Source: RPQJ01 sp963732375
Lineage (GTDB): Bacteria > Pseudomonadota > Gammaproteobacteria > Steroidobacterales > Steroidobacteraceae
Direction of reading: 5' to 3'
Length of the DNA: 64,000 nucleotides
NCBI GenBank assembly: GCA_963732375.1
Contig: CAVSZE010000002.1
Location: forward strand, 475,867 to 539,866
Shown here: in pieces, positions 7,534 through 15,779 of the stretch
How the letters are laid out: each line of letters starts with the position of its first letter
Position numbering within the stretch: the first letter of the stretch is position 1
Made by a program: the position numbers and the translations under genes
The notes under the pieces: generated by a model
The model's database searches: none
What the model was told of the DNA's origin: nothing
What the model saw: the letters and a program-made list of their open reading frames with translations, nothing else

Positions 7534-8574
7534 ATGAGAACGTTCCTTCTTGTCGCCGCGACGCTCCTCGCCGCGGCGTTCACGCCCGCCGAGGCCGCGC
7601 CGCGCTGGTCCATCGTCGTGCACGGTGGTGCCGGCGTGATCGAGCGCAAGGACCTCACCCCTGAGCAGGACACCGCGTATCGGGCCGCCATGGCGCGCGC
7701 CACCGAGACGGGCGCCGCCGTACTCAAGGCGGGCGGCTCCGCGCTCGATGCCGTGGAAGCGACCATCGTCCTGATGGAGGACGACCCGCTCTTCAACGCC
7801 GGACGCGGCGCGGTATTCACGGCGTCCGGGCGCAACGAGCTCGACGCCGCGATCATGAACGGCCAGTCGCTCGAAGCCGGAGCCGTCGCCGGGGTCACCC
7901 GTACACGTCATCCGATTTCGCTCGCGCGTCGCGTGATGGAGAAGTCGCCGCACGTGATGCTGATCAGTGCCGGCGCGGACGAGTTTTCGCGGCAGCAGGG
8001 TCTCGAACAGGTTGAGCCCGGCTGGTTCTACACCGAGCGGCGCTGGCGCGCGCTCGAGAAGTTCCTGACCGGGAAAGGCCTGCCCGTCCCGCCGAAGCCA
8101 CCGGGCATCCCCGCCGAGCCCCCGGCCGACGGTCCCGCACACGATGAAGGCAAGAAAGGGACGGTCGGCGTCGTTGCGCTCGACGCGCACGGCAACCTCG
8201 CCGCCGGCACTTCGACCGGCGGCACGACCGGCAAGCGGTGGGGTCGCGTCGGTGATTCCCCAATCATCGGCGCCGGCACCTACGCATCGAACGCCTCCTG
8301 TGCCGTGTCGGCCACCGGCTCCGGTGAATACTTTATTCGGCTGACCATCGCCCGCGAGATCTGCGCCTTGGTCGAGTTGAAGGGAATGCGGCTGCAAGCA
8401 GCCGCCGACGAAATGATCCAGAAGAGGCTCACCGCCCTCGGCGGCGACGGCGGCGTCATCGCGCTGACCGCCGACGGTGAGGCAGCCTGGAGCTTCAACA
8501 CCTCCGGCATGTATCGCGCCGGCCTCGCGGACGGTCAGCCGCTCAGGGTAAGCATCTACAAGGACGACCCGTAG
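7534..8574 (+). CDS. Periplasmic isoaspartyl peptidase / L-asparaginase (Ntn hydrolase)
   Basis: A 346-residue plant-type asparaginase/isoaspartyl dipeptidase. It is made as a precursor that cleaves itself before a Thr, which becomes the nucleophile. The expected site is K-G-T-V-G-V with Thr210, and TSTGGTTGKRWGRVGDSPIIGAGTYA carries the substrate-binding residues. The N-terminal half has WSIVVHGGAG, NAGRGAVFT and ELDAAIM, all family signatures. The ATG at 7534 starts a clear signal peptide (LLVAATLLAAAFTPAEA-A); an upstream in-frame start would destroy it. It probably recovers aspartate from damaged or isomerised peptides in the periplasm. Confidence 0.9.
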   Translation: MRTFLLVAATLLAAAFTPAEAAPRWSIVVHGGAGVIERKDLTPEQDTAYRAAMARATETGAAVLKAGGSALDAVEATIVLMEDDPLFNAGRGAVFTASGRNELDAAIMNGQSLEAGAVAGVTRTRHPISLARRVMEKSPHVMLISAGADEFSRQQGLEQVEPGWFYTERRWRALEKFLTGKGLPVPPKPPGIPAEPPADGPAHDEGKKGTVGVVALDAHGNLAAGTSTGGTTGKRWGRVGDSPIIGAGTYASNASCAVSATGSGEYFIRLTIAREICALVELKGMRLQAAADEMIQKRLTALGGDGGVIALTADGEAAWSFNTSGMYRAGLADGQPLRVSIYKDDP

Positions 8575-8611
8575 CCGGCGTCAGCTCGGGCGGGATCGCA
8601 ACGCGCCTCGC

Positions 8612-8754
8612 CGGGGAGTGTTGTCGTAATACCGACCGGGCACTCCCCGAAAGCAGACATGCGAGGACCGAGATCGACCCGGAGCGGAAGTTCGCTGCTT
8701 AGAAGAGCAGACTCTCAAGGTCTGAATGCACCGGCCGCCGAAGGCGGTCCGGTG
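8612..8754. terminator. Two hairpins between convergent genes
   Basis: The first hairpin pairs CGGGGAGTG (8612-8620) with CACTCCCCG (8641-8649) across a 20-nt loop. The second, 8729-8754, has an 11-bp stem CACCGGCCGCC/GGCGG-CCGGTG with a GAA loop and one bulged T. They lie between the peptidase gene and the convergent membrane-protein gene. Neither has a T tract, so they are at best factor-assisted or RNA-end-protecting structures. Confidence 0.4.
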
Positions 8755-8770
8755 GCATGACGGGTCAGAC

Positions 8771-9109
8771 TCACACCCTCCTCTTACCCAGGAACATTTC
8801 CTTCATGTCGCCACTGGTCAGCCAACTCAACACGCAAAGGTAGGTGGTAAGGAACAGGCTGCCGCCAAGAAAGGTCAAAAGGCCGAGTACCAGTCCGGCG
8901 ATCGAGAATTCGTGCCGCCATGCAACCCAGAGCGCGGAGAGCGTCAGCATGAACATGAAATCGAGGTTGAACTGGCCGGGCCAGCCCATTGCGGCCATGT
9001 CTCCGAAGAAGACGTTGAACAGACCCATACCGTGGTTCGAAATCACGACGCCCGTATAGCCAACGAGGATTGCGCAGAAGGTGATCAGCAGGACACGAAA
9101 GGCAGTCAC
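8771..9109 (-). CDS. Small integral membrane protein (three membrane spans)
   Basis: A 112-residue hydrophobic protein starting at GTG, with GGAGG 9 bp upstream on the coding strand. Three probable membrane spans are visible: VLLITFCAILVGYTGVV, a middle span around FNLDFMFMLTLSALWVAW, and IAGLVLGLLTFLGGSLFLTTYLCV. It ends in a short basic tail (LGKRRV). The G-M-G-L-F-N-V-F-F-G-D-M-A stretch between spans 1 and 2 is characteristic of a conserved proteobacterial membrane family whose function I do not know. It is co-directional with the hydratase-like gene, 31 bp downstream. Confidence 0.65.
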   Translation of the reverse strand: MTAFRVLLITFCAILVGYTGVVISNHGMGLFNVFFGDMAAMGWPGQFNLDFMFMLTLSALWVAWRHEFSIAGLVLGLLTFLGGSLFLTTYLCVLSWLTSGDMKEMFLGKRRV

Positions 9110-9139
9110 GGTATTACGCCTCCATTGAGTGCAGGTTTC

Positions 9140-9982
9140 TCAGGATTGCTGTTCGGCTAACGGCCCCCAGACATGGTTGAAGCAACATCTTTCGATGGTT
9201 GGCGTTTGCATTCCAATTGCCAGCGCCGTCGCCATGCGTCGCCTTGCCGATGCCGTGTGCGCCGATTTCAGGAATATTGTCTCCTCGCGAGCGAGTTCGT
9301 CCTCCAACCCGGCTTCGCCCATGCCGGCGGCACGTTTCGCCATGGCGACTGTCTCGGCTGGAAAGCCAGCGATGCGGAACGCCAGGTAATTCACGAAGAA
9401 GTCGATCTCGCCGGGTGGCAGCGCCCGATTGACGTAACCGTAGCGCTCGGCGACCTCGGCCGGGAAGTCACCGCAACCCAGGATGATTTCCAGCGCTCGG
9501 CCACGCCCCACCAGCCTCGGAAGGCGAACCGATCCGCCGGCGCCAGGAATGATTCCGACCCCGACCTCCGGCTGGCAGAGTACTCCTCTGCCGATCTCTG
9601 CAAACCGCATGTCACAAGCGAGCGCCAGCTCGCTGCCGCCGCCACGGCAACGACCCTGGATCTTGGCAATGGTCGCCTTCGGCATCGTCCGGAAACGATC
9701 CAGGACCGCATGTACCCAGCCGAGCCTCTCGTCACGCGCAGGCGGCGTCTCGGGAAGCTGCGCAATGACGTTGATGTCGGCGTGGGCGATGAAGAACTCC
9801 GGATTGGCGCTCTGCAGCACCACGACTTTCACAGCTGCGTCGGCCTCGAGTTCGCGGCCGGCGCGATCGAGATCGGTGAGCATCGCTAGGTCCATGAGAT
9901 TGAGTTCGCCATGATCGATCGTGACGAACGCGACGCCCCTGTCAAGACTGACGCGCAGCGTCGCAAAGTTCTCGTAGACCAT
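9140..9982 (-). CDS. Enoyl-CoA hydratase/isomerase family protein
   Basis: A 280-residue crotonase-fold protein when started at MVYENF (9982). That start has GGGAG about 5 bp upstream on its strand, while the longer frame from 10027 has none. Crotonase landmarks: GVAFVTIDHGELNLMD (substrate-binding strand), HADINVIAQL, the oxyanion-hole loop IQGRCRGGGSELALACDMRFAE, and PEVGVGIIPGAGGSVRLPRLVGRGRALEIIL. The catalytic-Glu position within the second glycine region appears to be PEVGVGIIPGAGG, as in hydratases. It probably acts on a CoA ester in fatty or aromatic acid breakdown. The divergent AraC gene suggests inducible control. Confidence 0.82.
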   Translation of the reverse strand: MVYENFATLRVSLDRGVAFVTIDHGELNLMDLAMLTDLDRAGRELEADAAVKVVVLQSANPEFFIAHADINVIAQLPETPPARDERLGWVHAVLDRFRTMPKATIAKIQGRCRGGGSELALACDMRFAEIGRGVLCQPEVGVGIIPGAGGSVRLPRLVGRGRALEIILGCGDFPAEVAERYGYVNRALPPGEIDFFVNYLAFRIAGFPAETVAMAKRAAGMGEAGLEDELAREETIFLKSAHTASARRRMATALAIGMQTPTIERCCFNHVWGPLAEQQS

Positions 9983-10129
9983 GGGCTCTCCCATTGCGAG
10001 GTGCGGCCAACGTCCCTCGAAGGCCATGACAATCTGTCGATAGCGACATTGTGGAGGGCTGATACGTTTTCTCTGTGACGGGATGTCCGCATTTTTTGTA
10101 TATTTCGATCATTTGCGACGAGGCAAGCA

Positions 10130-11002
10130 ATGAAGCCGCCGGTCTGGGTCAGAGTCCGTAAAGACGTGGGCACGCAGCCGCTGACCGAGGGGGCGATCGG
10201 TGGGGACGCCCCCCTCTATGTTGAGCGTTGGGTATATCAAGCGACGAAAGTCGATATCTCCGGAGTCACGTGCCCCGTGCTGGTGACCCAACTCGGCGGC
10301 GCTCGCGTCAAGGAGGGGTACGACAGGCGCTGGCGCTCATCCACTCTCCCGAGCCAATCCATTCTTCTACCGGCCAATACCCCTACGAGCTGGCACTACA
10401 GTGGGCCGGTAGACGACGTGGCGTTCTATTTCCTCGATCCGAAGAACGGCGTTCAAGAACGCCTGAGCAGTCTCGCGTCCATGCGCGGGGAACCGATGCA
10501 GTTTGCTGATGCACTGGTCGCGGCCGCTGCGCGACAGCTGGTCGATGAGTTGCACAACGGCAGGAGCGCCGACGAGAGTTTCATGGCTCGCCTAGCCGAA
10601 CTGATGCTGGAGCAGGTCTTCCGGGTGTTGACGACTTCGAACACGACCGGAATTCATCCGCAGCACGTCCACTTTTCACGCCTGCAAAGAGTGCTGCGCC
10701 ACATCAACGCACACCTCACCGAGCCGCTGCCCAACGCCGAATTGGCCGAGCTGGCGGGAGTCAGCGAGTCACATTTCCGGCGGATTTTCCTGGGCGCCGT
10801 GGGCATGCCCCCGCATCATTACCTCCGGAATCGCCGTCTGGCACAGGCTCGCAAGCTGCTGGTCATGTCGGACCTTCCGATTTCGATGATTTCCGATGAA
10901 TGCGGTTTCTACAGCCAGAGCCATCTGACGAAGTGCTTTCAGACAACCCATGCGGTAGCCCCAGCGGCCTACCGAAGGCAGATGAAGCAAGGCAGTCCTT
11001 GA
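10130..11002 (+). CDS. AraC-family transcriptional regulator
   Basis: A 290-residue regulator: an N-terminal cupin-like sensing domain (about 1-180) and two helix-turn-helix motifs at the C-terminus. The first HTH is LPNAELAELAGVSESHFRRIF and the second ISMISDECGFYSQSHLTKCFQTTHAVAPAAYRR, the AraC/XylS signature. The ATG at 10130 follows GAGG with suitable spacing. It is divergent from the hydratase-like gene with a shared 147-bp spacer, so it most likely senses a metabolite and controls that gene; this is inference from layout. The spacer contains an AT-rich patch near 10090-10105. Confidence 0.88.
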   Translation: MKPPVWVRVRKDVGTQPLTEGAIGGDAPLYVERWVYQATKVDISGVTCPVLVTQLGGARVKEGYDRRWRSSTLPSQSILLPANTPTSWHYSGPVDDVAFYFLDPKNGVQERLSSLASMRGEPMQFADALVAAAARQLVDELHNGRSADESFMARLAELMLEQVFRVLTTSNTTGIHPQHVHFSRLQRVLRHINAHLTEPLPNAELAELAGVSESHFRRIFLGAVGMPPHHYLRNRRLAQARKLLVMSDLPISMISDECGFYSQSHLTKCFQTTHAVAPAAYRRQMKQGSP

Positions 11003-11098
11003 CTCAATGGATCTCGACGGTGATATCGGATTCATCGCACACGGACGGGATGTCCGCTTCCGGAGTCATTTGGCTGACGGAAGTGACCGACTGCTCAT

Positions 11099-11256
11099 GG
11101 CCGAGGCTGTGTGAAAACACGCACCACCCGCATGAGACGCATAATCCACTGTCAATTTCGCGGTCGTAGCTTCGATACTTTTCGATTTTGGTAGAACGAA
11201 TCACAAAGCATGCAGCTGTCGTGAAATTGGCTTGGCGTTTTCACACAGCCTCGGCC
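11099..11256. mobile_element. 158-bp MITE-like element with perfect 20-bp terminal inverted repeats
   Basis: GGCCGAGGCTGTGTGAAAAC at 11099-11118 is repeated as its exact reverse complement at 11237-11256. The element is 158 bp and has no ORF long enough for a transposase. Weaker inverted similarity continues inside: CAATTTCgCG near 11153 against the complement of CGtGAAATTG near 11220. The G-G-C-T-G-T-G-T-G-A-A-A-A-C core resembles the ends of several insertion-sequence families, so a non-autonomous derivative or solo remnant is likely. I see no clean target-site duplication; the flanks are ctcat and gattt. Confidence 0.65.
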
Positions 11257-11813
11257 GATTTTGGACATCGGCGAATGTCTGCTTTTTACCTGAATGGGCA
11301 GGGCGGGCCAACACGATTCGGTGACAGAGCATTGGGATAAGGAGGCCGTCATTTCATGGATCGGCAGGGCACCCTCAACCGCCAGTTACTGGGCTGATGG
11401 AGGGCACTGCGCGGTTCCAGTAATCCGGCTCCGAAGAGCCAAGTCCATCGGATCCCCCGGTAAGCGATAGTGTCATGAACCGCCCTTGCCCCCGCCGGCA
11501 CCGTGCGGTGCTTCAATATCCATAGTAAGCGACTATGTTTTCAGCGCACATTAGGCGCGATCAGTGATCGCGCGAACAGGCCACCGCCTGCGTCCGCCTG
11601 AAGTCAGACCGCTGGCTGGAGCACCAGGAAGGTCCGGGCAGGTTCGCCCGCGAACCGCATTGTAATGTTCCTGACAACCACCGGAGCAAACCACCGGAGC
11701 ATTCGATTACGATCGGATCGCGCACACCGGTTCCCATCCACACTTGAAGAGTCGGCGCATTGACCCTGCAACAGCGGCATGGTCTAGTCGAACGTCGATT
11801 CCCGGATGGCCCA
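11257..11813. other. Long intergenic stretch with short repeats
   Basis: No frame in these roughly 560 bp looks coding. Visible structures are: a small hairpin CATAGT/ACTATG (11521-11537) followed by TTTT; a 19-bp palindrome with 9-bp arms, GCGCGATCA-G-TGATCGCGC (11555-11573); and a perfect tandem duplication of a 13-bp unit AACCACCGGAGCA (11676-11701). The last could be a recent slippage event. Together with the adjacent MITE-like element this marks a non-conserved, rearranged segment. Confidence 0.5.
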
Positions 11814-12491
11814 ATGCATTCCAGAGTGCGAACCCGACTGATGGCTGCCTCCGTGCTGCTGCTGACGCTCGGTGTCAGCCGCGCGGACGTGCCGACCGCT
11901 GAGCAGGACTGCAGGAACCGGAACGCGGCACGTTGCGAGGCCGCCGGCGTTGAATTCGTGATCGATGGACCGTGCCCGGCCACGGCGCGGACGATCCGTC
12001 CCCCGGGGCTCGAGAACTGCGACACCGTCGCTGCACACGTCACGCAAGAACCGGCCCCCTCGCCAGCGGGCAATCCTGCGACGAAACCCACGACGATTCC
12101 ACGTGACGACCTGGCGAGATGGGGCAGGGTCGAACGTTGGCTGCTGCCGGCATTGGTGTTGCTTGGCGGCGTACTGGTCTTCGGCGTTGCCGCTCTCGCG
12201 TTCCGCCGCCTGTACAGGAATCGCACAGCCGGTGATTCAGCCCGCAGCGCGGGCCGCTCGGTCATTCGGCTCGTCGCCGCGGCGACGATCGCCGTACTCG
12301 TTGCCTGGCAGGCCGCGGGCGCGGTCTTCAATCGCATCTTCGCAAGCTACGACAATCACGACACCGCAGCCCCGTTGCTGATTGCGGCTCCCGTGGCGTT
12401 CGCGGTTTTTGTCCTGATGTTGCCGGCCGTATTTGCAGCAAGCACTTGGATTCTGCGCCTGCTGGGCAAGGCGTCCCGAACGACCCCTTGA
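11814..12491 (+). CDS. Membrane protein with a periplasmic N-terminal domain
   Basis: A 225-residue protein when started at 11814. A signal-like leader (LMAASVLLLTLGVSRADV) precedes a cysteine-containing exported domain (QDCRNRN, ARCEAAG, GPCPAT, ENCDTV) and a Pro/Thr linker. Three membrane spans follow: WLLPALVLLGGVLVFGVAAL, VIRLVAAATIAVLVAWQAAG and LIAAPVAFAVFVLMLPAVFA. Other in-frame starts at 11760 and 11841 are possible; no ribosome site decides between them. Function is unknown. It is followed 47 bp later by a secreted CAP protein gene in the same direction, so both may work at the cell surface. Confidence 0.55.
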   Translation: MHSRVRTRLMAASVLLLTLGVSRADVPTAEQDCRNRNAARCEAAGVEFVIDGPCPATARTIRPPGLENCDTVAAHVTQEPAPSPAGNPATKPTTIPRDDLARWGRVERWLLPALVLLGGVLVFGVAALAFRRLYRNRTAGDSARSAGRSVIRLVAAATIAVLVAWQAAGAVFNRIFASYDNHDTAAPLLIAAPVAFAVFVLMLPAVFAASTWILRLLGKASRTTP

Positions 12492-12538
12492 GCGGAGCAG
12501 GGCGACGCACACTCAAAGCCGCACAGAGACAAATACTG

Positions 12539-13081
12539 ATGAGCCTCACGCGTCTGCTGGCTGTCGCCCTTGCCTTGTTCTCGACTTCGGCTCGGACCGA
12601 TCCCGTCGACGCGGCTGCGATGCTTGCTGCACAAAACCAGTGGCGCAGCGAAGTCGCCGTCGCGAAGCTTCGATGGTCGGACACGTTGCAGCAACGGGCC
12701 GAGAAGTGGGCCTCGGAACTGAAACGCGGAAACGACTGCAAGATGAAGCACAGTGGACCCGCCGAGAACCTGTTTTGGGCCAGCCCAATGAACACTGCGA
12801 AAGCCAAAGACGGCGACGGCAACTGGATCTGGCAGAACAGCCTGCAAACCATTACCGAAGCCGATGTAGCAAACGATTGGGCCAGTGAAAGGCAGTGGTA
12901 CGACTATGCAAGCAACACCTGCGGTGCCCCGACCGGCAAGAGCTGCGGCCACTACACGCAGATGGTCTGGCGCGACAGCCAGGAAGTCGGTTGCGCCAGA
13001 GCTGTCTGTGACGACTTTTCCCAGGTCTGGGTCTGCAATTACCAACCCGCCGGCAATGTCCAGGGTCAAAAGCCGTATTGA
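12539..13081 (+). CDS. Secreted CAP-domain protein, plant-PR-1-like
   Basis: A 180-residue exported protein (signal peptide to about STSA-RTD). The rest is one CAP/SCP domain. CAP motifs are unusually clear: GPAENLFWAS, then VANDWASERQWYDY, the GHYTQMVW motif with the domain's His, and WVCNYQPAGN near the end. It has six cysteines in the order expected for the three disulfides of plant PR-1 proteins and finishes in GQKPY, close to the plant GQRPY ending. CAP proteins bind lipids or sterols or act extracellularly; which applies here is not known. The ATG at 12539 is chosen because it starts the signal peptide. Confidence 0.85.
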   Translation: MSLTRLLAVALALFSTSARTDPVDAAAMLAAQNQWRSEVAVAKLRWSDTLQQRAEKWASELKRGNDCKMKHSGPAENLFWASPMNTAKAKDGDGNWIWQNSLQTITEADVANDWASERQWYDYASNTCGAPTGKSCGHYTQMVWRDSQEVGCARAVCDDFSQVWVCNYQPAGNVQGQKPY

Positions 13082-13621
13082 TTGACGGAGATTGATCCCG
13101 CTCCGGCTGGCGTATCTATTACCGGACTCCGCTCGCTTCACCGGGAAGATGAACGGCTTCCCTGCCAGACGACCTCGGTCAAACCTGTGGGATACGAATT
13201 GGTAATGAGGTCGCAAGCGGTAGCTGGCAGAACAGCGAGGATGGACTTACCGCGTTACTGAGTGAATGCTCGTGACAGCATTGGTCCAGGGTACTGGCGG
13301 CTCCCCGTTCGGCGCGCGGTCCGGAGAAAGCGTCCGGTCGCGATCGCACCAAGCCGTTGAACCGGATCGGCCCTCCACATTTTAGGTCAGGTCTTCACCC
13401 GCTGCGCTGTACCCATGCAGGCATCGGCGGCCGGGCCCCGAGCGGTCCAACCGTGCTGCAGTCCCGGGAGCGCACTGTAAGCGGCACGCAACCCGGGCTA
13501 GAGCGGGTCAACCGAAGCCGGGATACAGCGTTATCAGAGGTATCAGTCCGCGCCGCGGAAACTTAGGTTGAGTCGGGCGTCAAGTCGGGTGAGGTTCAAA
13601 CTGAACCAAGGAGCACAGAGG
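13082..13621. other. 540-bp intergenic region
   Basis: I see no convincing gene. Just before the next gene a 6-bp dyad, GGTTCA-AAC-TGAACC (13593-13607), abuts the ribosome-binding site AAGGAG, where it could fold and affect translation. A short direct repeat AGTCGGG also occurs upstream of the dyad. Nothing else stands out. Confidence 0.4.
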
Positions 13622-14857
13622 ATGACCAGCGTCATGCGAGGAAGTCGACCTGCCGCAACCGTGTCACCGGGCGGGCGGAGACGGGCTCGTGTCCTGGGTG
13701 TTGGGCTGATCCTTGCGGTCGGCCTGTCCGGGTGCGTCGAAATGCCGCCGGGGCAGGCATATGAGCCGCAGGTCAGCGTCGGAGTGGGCTTTTACCAGGC
13801 GACGTACCCGAACATGGTCCCGGTGCCGGGGTATCCCGTCTATTACTCCCCCTACGGCAACGCGAACTATTTCTTTTACGACGGGTTGTTCTGGCTGTAC
13901 CAGGGCGACCGCTGGCATTCGAGCGGCTGGTACAACGGGCCGTGGAACGGGGTCGCGCCGAACTATGTCCCGTACTACGTGCTGCAGGTACCGGTGCGCT
14001 ATTACCGCGCGCCGCCCCCGTACTTTCATGGCTGGCGTCCGGACGAGTCGCCGCACTGGGGCGAGCACTGGGGTCGCGACTGGCAGGACCACCACCGGGA
14101 TTGGAACAAGCGCAGTCAACAGTCCCCGGCGCCGGCACCGTTACCCAGGTATCAGGGCGCGTATTCAGGCGATCGTTATCCGCGCGACGGCGACCAGCAG
14201 AACGCGATCCGGGATCAGAATTATCATTACGAACCGCGGGACGAGATGACGCGGTCACACTATCCGCCGGCCGCGCGACCGACCCACCAGCAGCCACCGC
14301 AGCAGCCCCAGGTGCAGCCGCGTCCGGTGCCGGCCGCGCCCGGGTGGCAGCAGCCGCAGCAGCATCCGGACCGGCAGCAAACTCAACCGGAGCAGCGTCA
14401 GCCCCAGTACCAGCAGCAGCACGAGGACCGTCCGACGCCGCCGCAGCAGGAGCAGCGACCGCCGCAGTATCCGCCGCCGCATGAGCAGCGCGAGAGGCAG
14501 CAGCAGTATCCGCCGGACTCGGCGCCGCAGCCACCGCGGCCGCAGGAGTCGCAGCAAGAAGAACGCTCGATCCAGTCGCAAGTGCACCGGCCGCCGTCGA
14601 CGACCCCGTCGCAGTCGCAACCGGTGCCCGGTTACCGGCAGCCGACGCCGATTACCCCGCCGCAGACACAGCCAGGCCAGCAGCAGCGCCGCGACTCGCC
14701 GCCGCCAGCGTCGGACCAGCGGCCGCACCCGTCACCGCAAAACCCGCAGGCAACCTCGCCGCCGAACGAGTCATCATCGCCGCCGGCCCAGGATCAGGCG
14801 AAGAAGAAGTCGCCGCCTCCGCCCGACAACAGCAGCGACCGAGAAGACAACAGGTGA
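13622..14857 (+). CDS. Lipoprotein with a Tyr/Trp-rich head and a long Pro/Gln low-complexity tail
   Basis: A 411-residue protein starting at 13622, after AAGGAG with suitable spacing; a longer frame from 13568 is less likely. A Tat-like Arg run precedes a hydrophobic leader and lipobox L-S-G-C (Cys38). Residues about 45-170 are rich in Tyr, Trp, Pro and Gly (YYSPYGNANYFFYDGLFWLYQGDRW), like the YXWGXW/YXXG envelope lipoproteins. The last 250 residues are almost entirely Pro, Gln, Ser and His with runs such as QQPPQQPQVQPRP. The CAG/CCG-rich DNA gives long open frames on all strands, which are shadows. It may span or coat the cell wall; this is a guess. Confidence 0.72.
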   Translation: MTSVMRGSRPAATVSPGGRRRARVLGVGLILAVGLSGCVEMPPGQAYEPQVSVGVGFYQATYPNMVPVPGYPVYYSPYGNANYFFYDGLFWLYQGDRWHSSGWYNGPWNGVAPNYVPYYVLQVPVRYYRAPPPYFHGWRPDESPHWGEHWGRDWQDHHRDWNKRSQQSPAPAPLPRYQGAYSGDRYPRDGDQQNAIRDQNYHYEPRDEMTRSHYPPAARPTHQQPPQQPQVQPRPVPAAPGWQQPQQHPDRQQTQPEQRQPQYQQQHEDRPTPPQQEQRPPQYPPPHEQRERQQQYPPDSAPQPPRPQESQQEERSIQSQVHRPPSTTPSQSQPVPGYRQPTPITPPQTQPGQQQRRDSPPPASDQRPHPSPQNPQATSPPNESSSPPAQDQAKKKSPPPPDNSSDREDNR

Positions 14858-15191
14858 TGAGCCGGGACAAGACGCCCGGACGGCTCTCATGAAAGGGCCT
14901 TGAGAGTCAGTCAGGCGAGGGGAAACCCATTTCCGGTCTTCGGCTCGGTGGCGCCGACGGTTGAGCCTCACCGACGGCTTGGCTTTGTCTTCTGACTCTC
15001 CCCGGGTGACGACAAGGCTGAACGATTCACTGCCGATTGCGGCAGTGTCACGACTGGCTTGCCCCAAGAACGTATGGCCGACTTGTTCACCAGCCCCAAT
15101 GCGCAGTGCCATGTGCAAAGAGTTCAATACACTGATTCCGGCCCCGTTCGTTTGCCGCTTCGATCGCGGGACCTGGGCCGAAGTACGAAAG
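14858..15191. other. Intergenic region with a weak gene-like stretch on the minus strand
   Basis: About 330 bp of lower GC than the flanks. On the minus strand a frame reads through about 80 codons (roughly 15140 to 14900) with phrases such as HMALRIGAGEQVGHTFL and ESEDKAKPSVRLNRRR. Its codon bias is weak, there is no good start site, and it runs on into the antisense of the Pro/Gln-rich gene. I do not call it a gene; it could be a relic. Confidence 0.3.
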
Positions 15192-15650
15192 CTAGTACGG
15201 CGTTCCGTCCTTGTGGACAAAGCCGCCACCGTCCGAATCCGCCTTGAACGCCATATCGATGTCGGAATACTCCCCGTGATCCGCGTCACTGCGTGAACCC
15301 ACCACCAGGAAACGCGCAACCTGGCCGGTGCGGTTCTGCAGGCAGTGCCCGTTCTTCACCCCCGCCTTGAATCCCGCGCAGTCGCCGGCCCGGACGATCT
15401 CCTCGCCCTCATCCGTGACCAGCACCAGCTCACCCGAGAGTACGTAAACGAACTCGTCCTCGTGAGAGTGCCAGTGACGCTGGCTTGACCACGTCCCCGG
15501 CGGCAGCCACACGAGGTTCACACCGAACTGGGTCAGGCCCGCAGCAACGCCAAGCTGCAACCAACGGCGCTCCCGGCACGGCACATCATGAGGCGGCGGA
15601 TACCGCGTTCCCGATCCCGCCGGCGCCGCTTTCTTGTTGATCTTCGCCAT
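15192..15650 (-). CDS. Cupin-domain protein
   Basis: A 152-residue single-cupin protein. The first metal motif is HWHSHEDEFVYVLSGEL, matching G(x)5HxH(x)3-4E(x)6G, and the second is around AGVKNGHCLQNRTGQVARFLVVG, in which one His (GHCLQN) is kept. The line LVTDEGEEIVRAGDCAGF between them is typical of the 'cupin domain, anti-sigma or transcription-associated' small proteins found widely in proteobacteria. No signal peptide is seen. It probably binds a divalent metal and a small molecule. It has no obvious operon partner; the brnTA pair lies upstream on the same strand. Confidence 0.82.
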   Translation of the reverse strand: MAKINKKAAPAGSGTRYPPPHDVPCRERRWLQLGVAAGLTQFGVNLVWLPPGTWSSQRHWHSHEDEFVYVLSGELVLVTDEGEEIVRAGDCAGFKAGVKNGHCLQNRTGQVARFLVVGSRSDADHGEYSDIDMAFKADSDGGGFVHKDGTPY

Positions 15651-15779
15651 ATCGACCTCCCTGATCGGGTTTCCAGATACCGATCGCCGTCAAGACCCGA
15701 CGTTCCGGATGCTACGAGTGCGTCGCGCTCACGACAATAAGCGAGTCCGCCACGACGCGAGACCGTTTGCCCCCCGCCC

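Noticed and set aside
8700..8735. A tRNA-anticodon-arm-like hairpin, CAGAC-TCTCAAG-GTCTG
   Set aside because: The loop has 7 nt, but position 33 would be C rather than U, and no acceptor, D or T arm can be drawn around it.
14240..14840. CAG/CCG-rich DNA considered as a repeat array or CRISPR
   Set aside because: There are no regular spacers; the repeats follow from Pro/Gln codons in one continuous reading frame.
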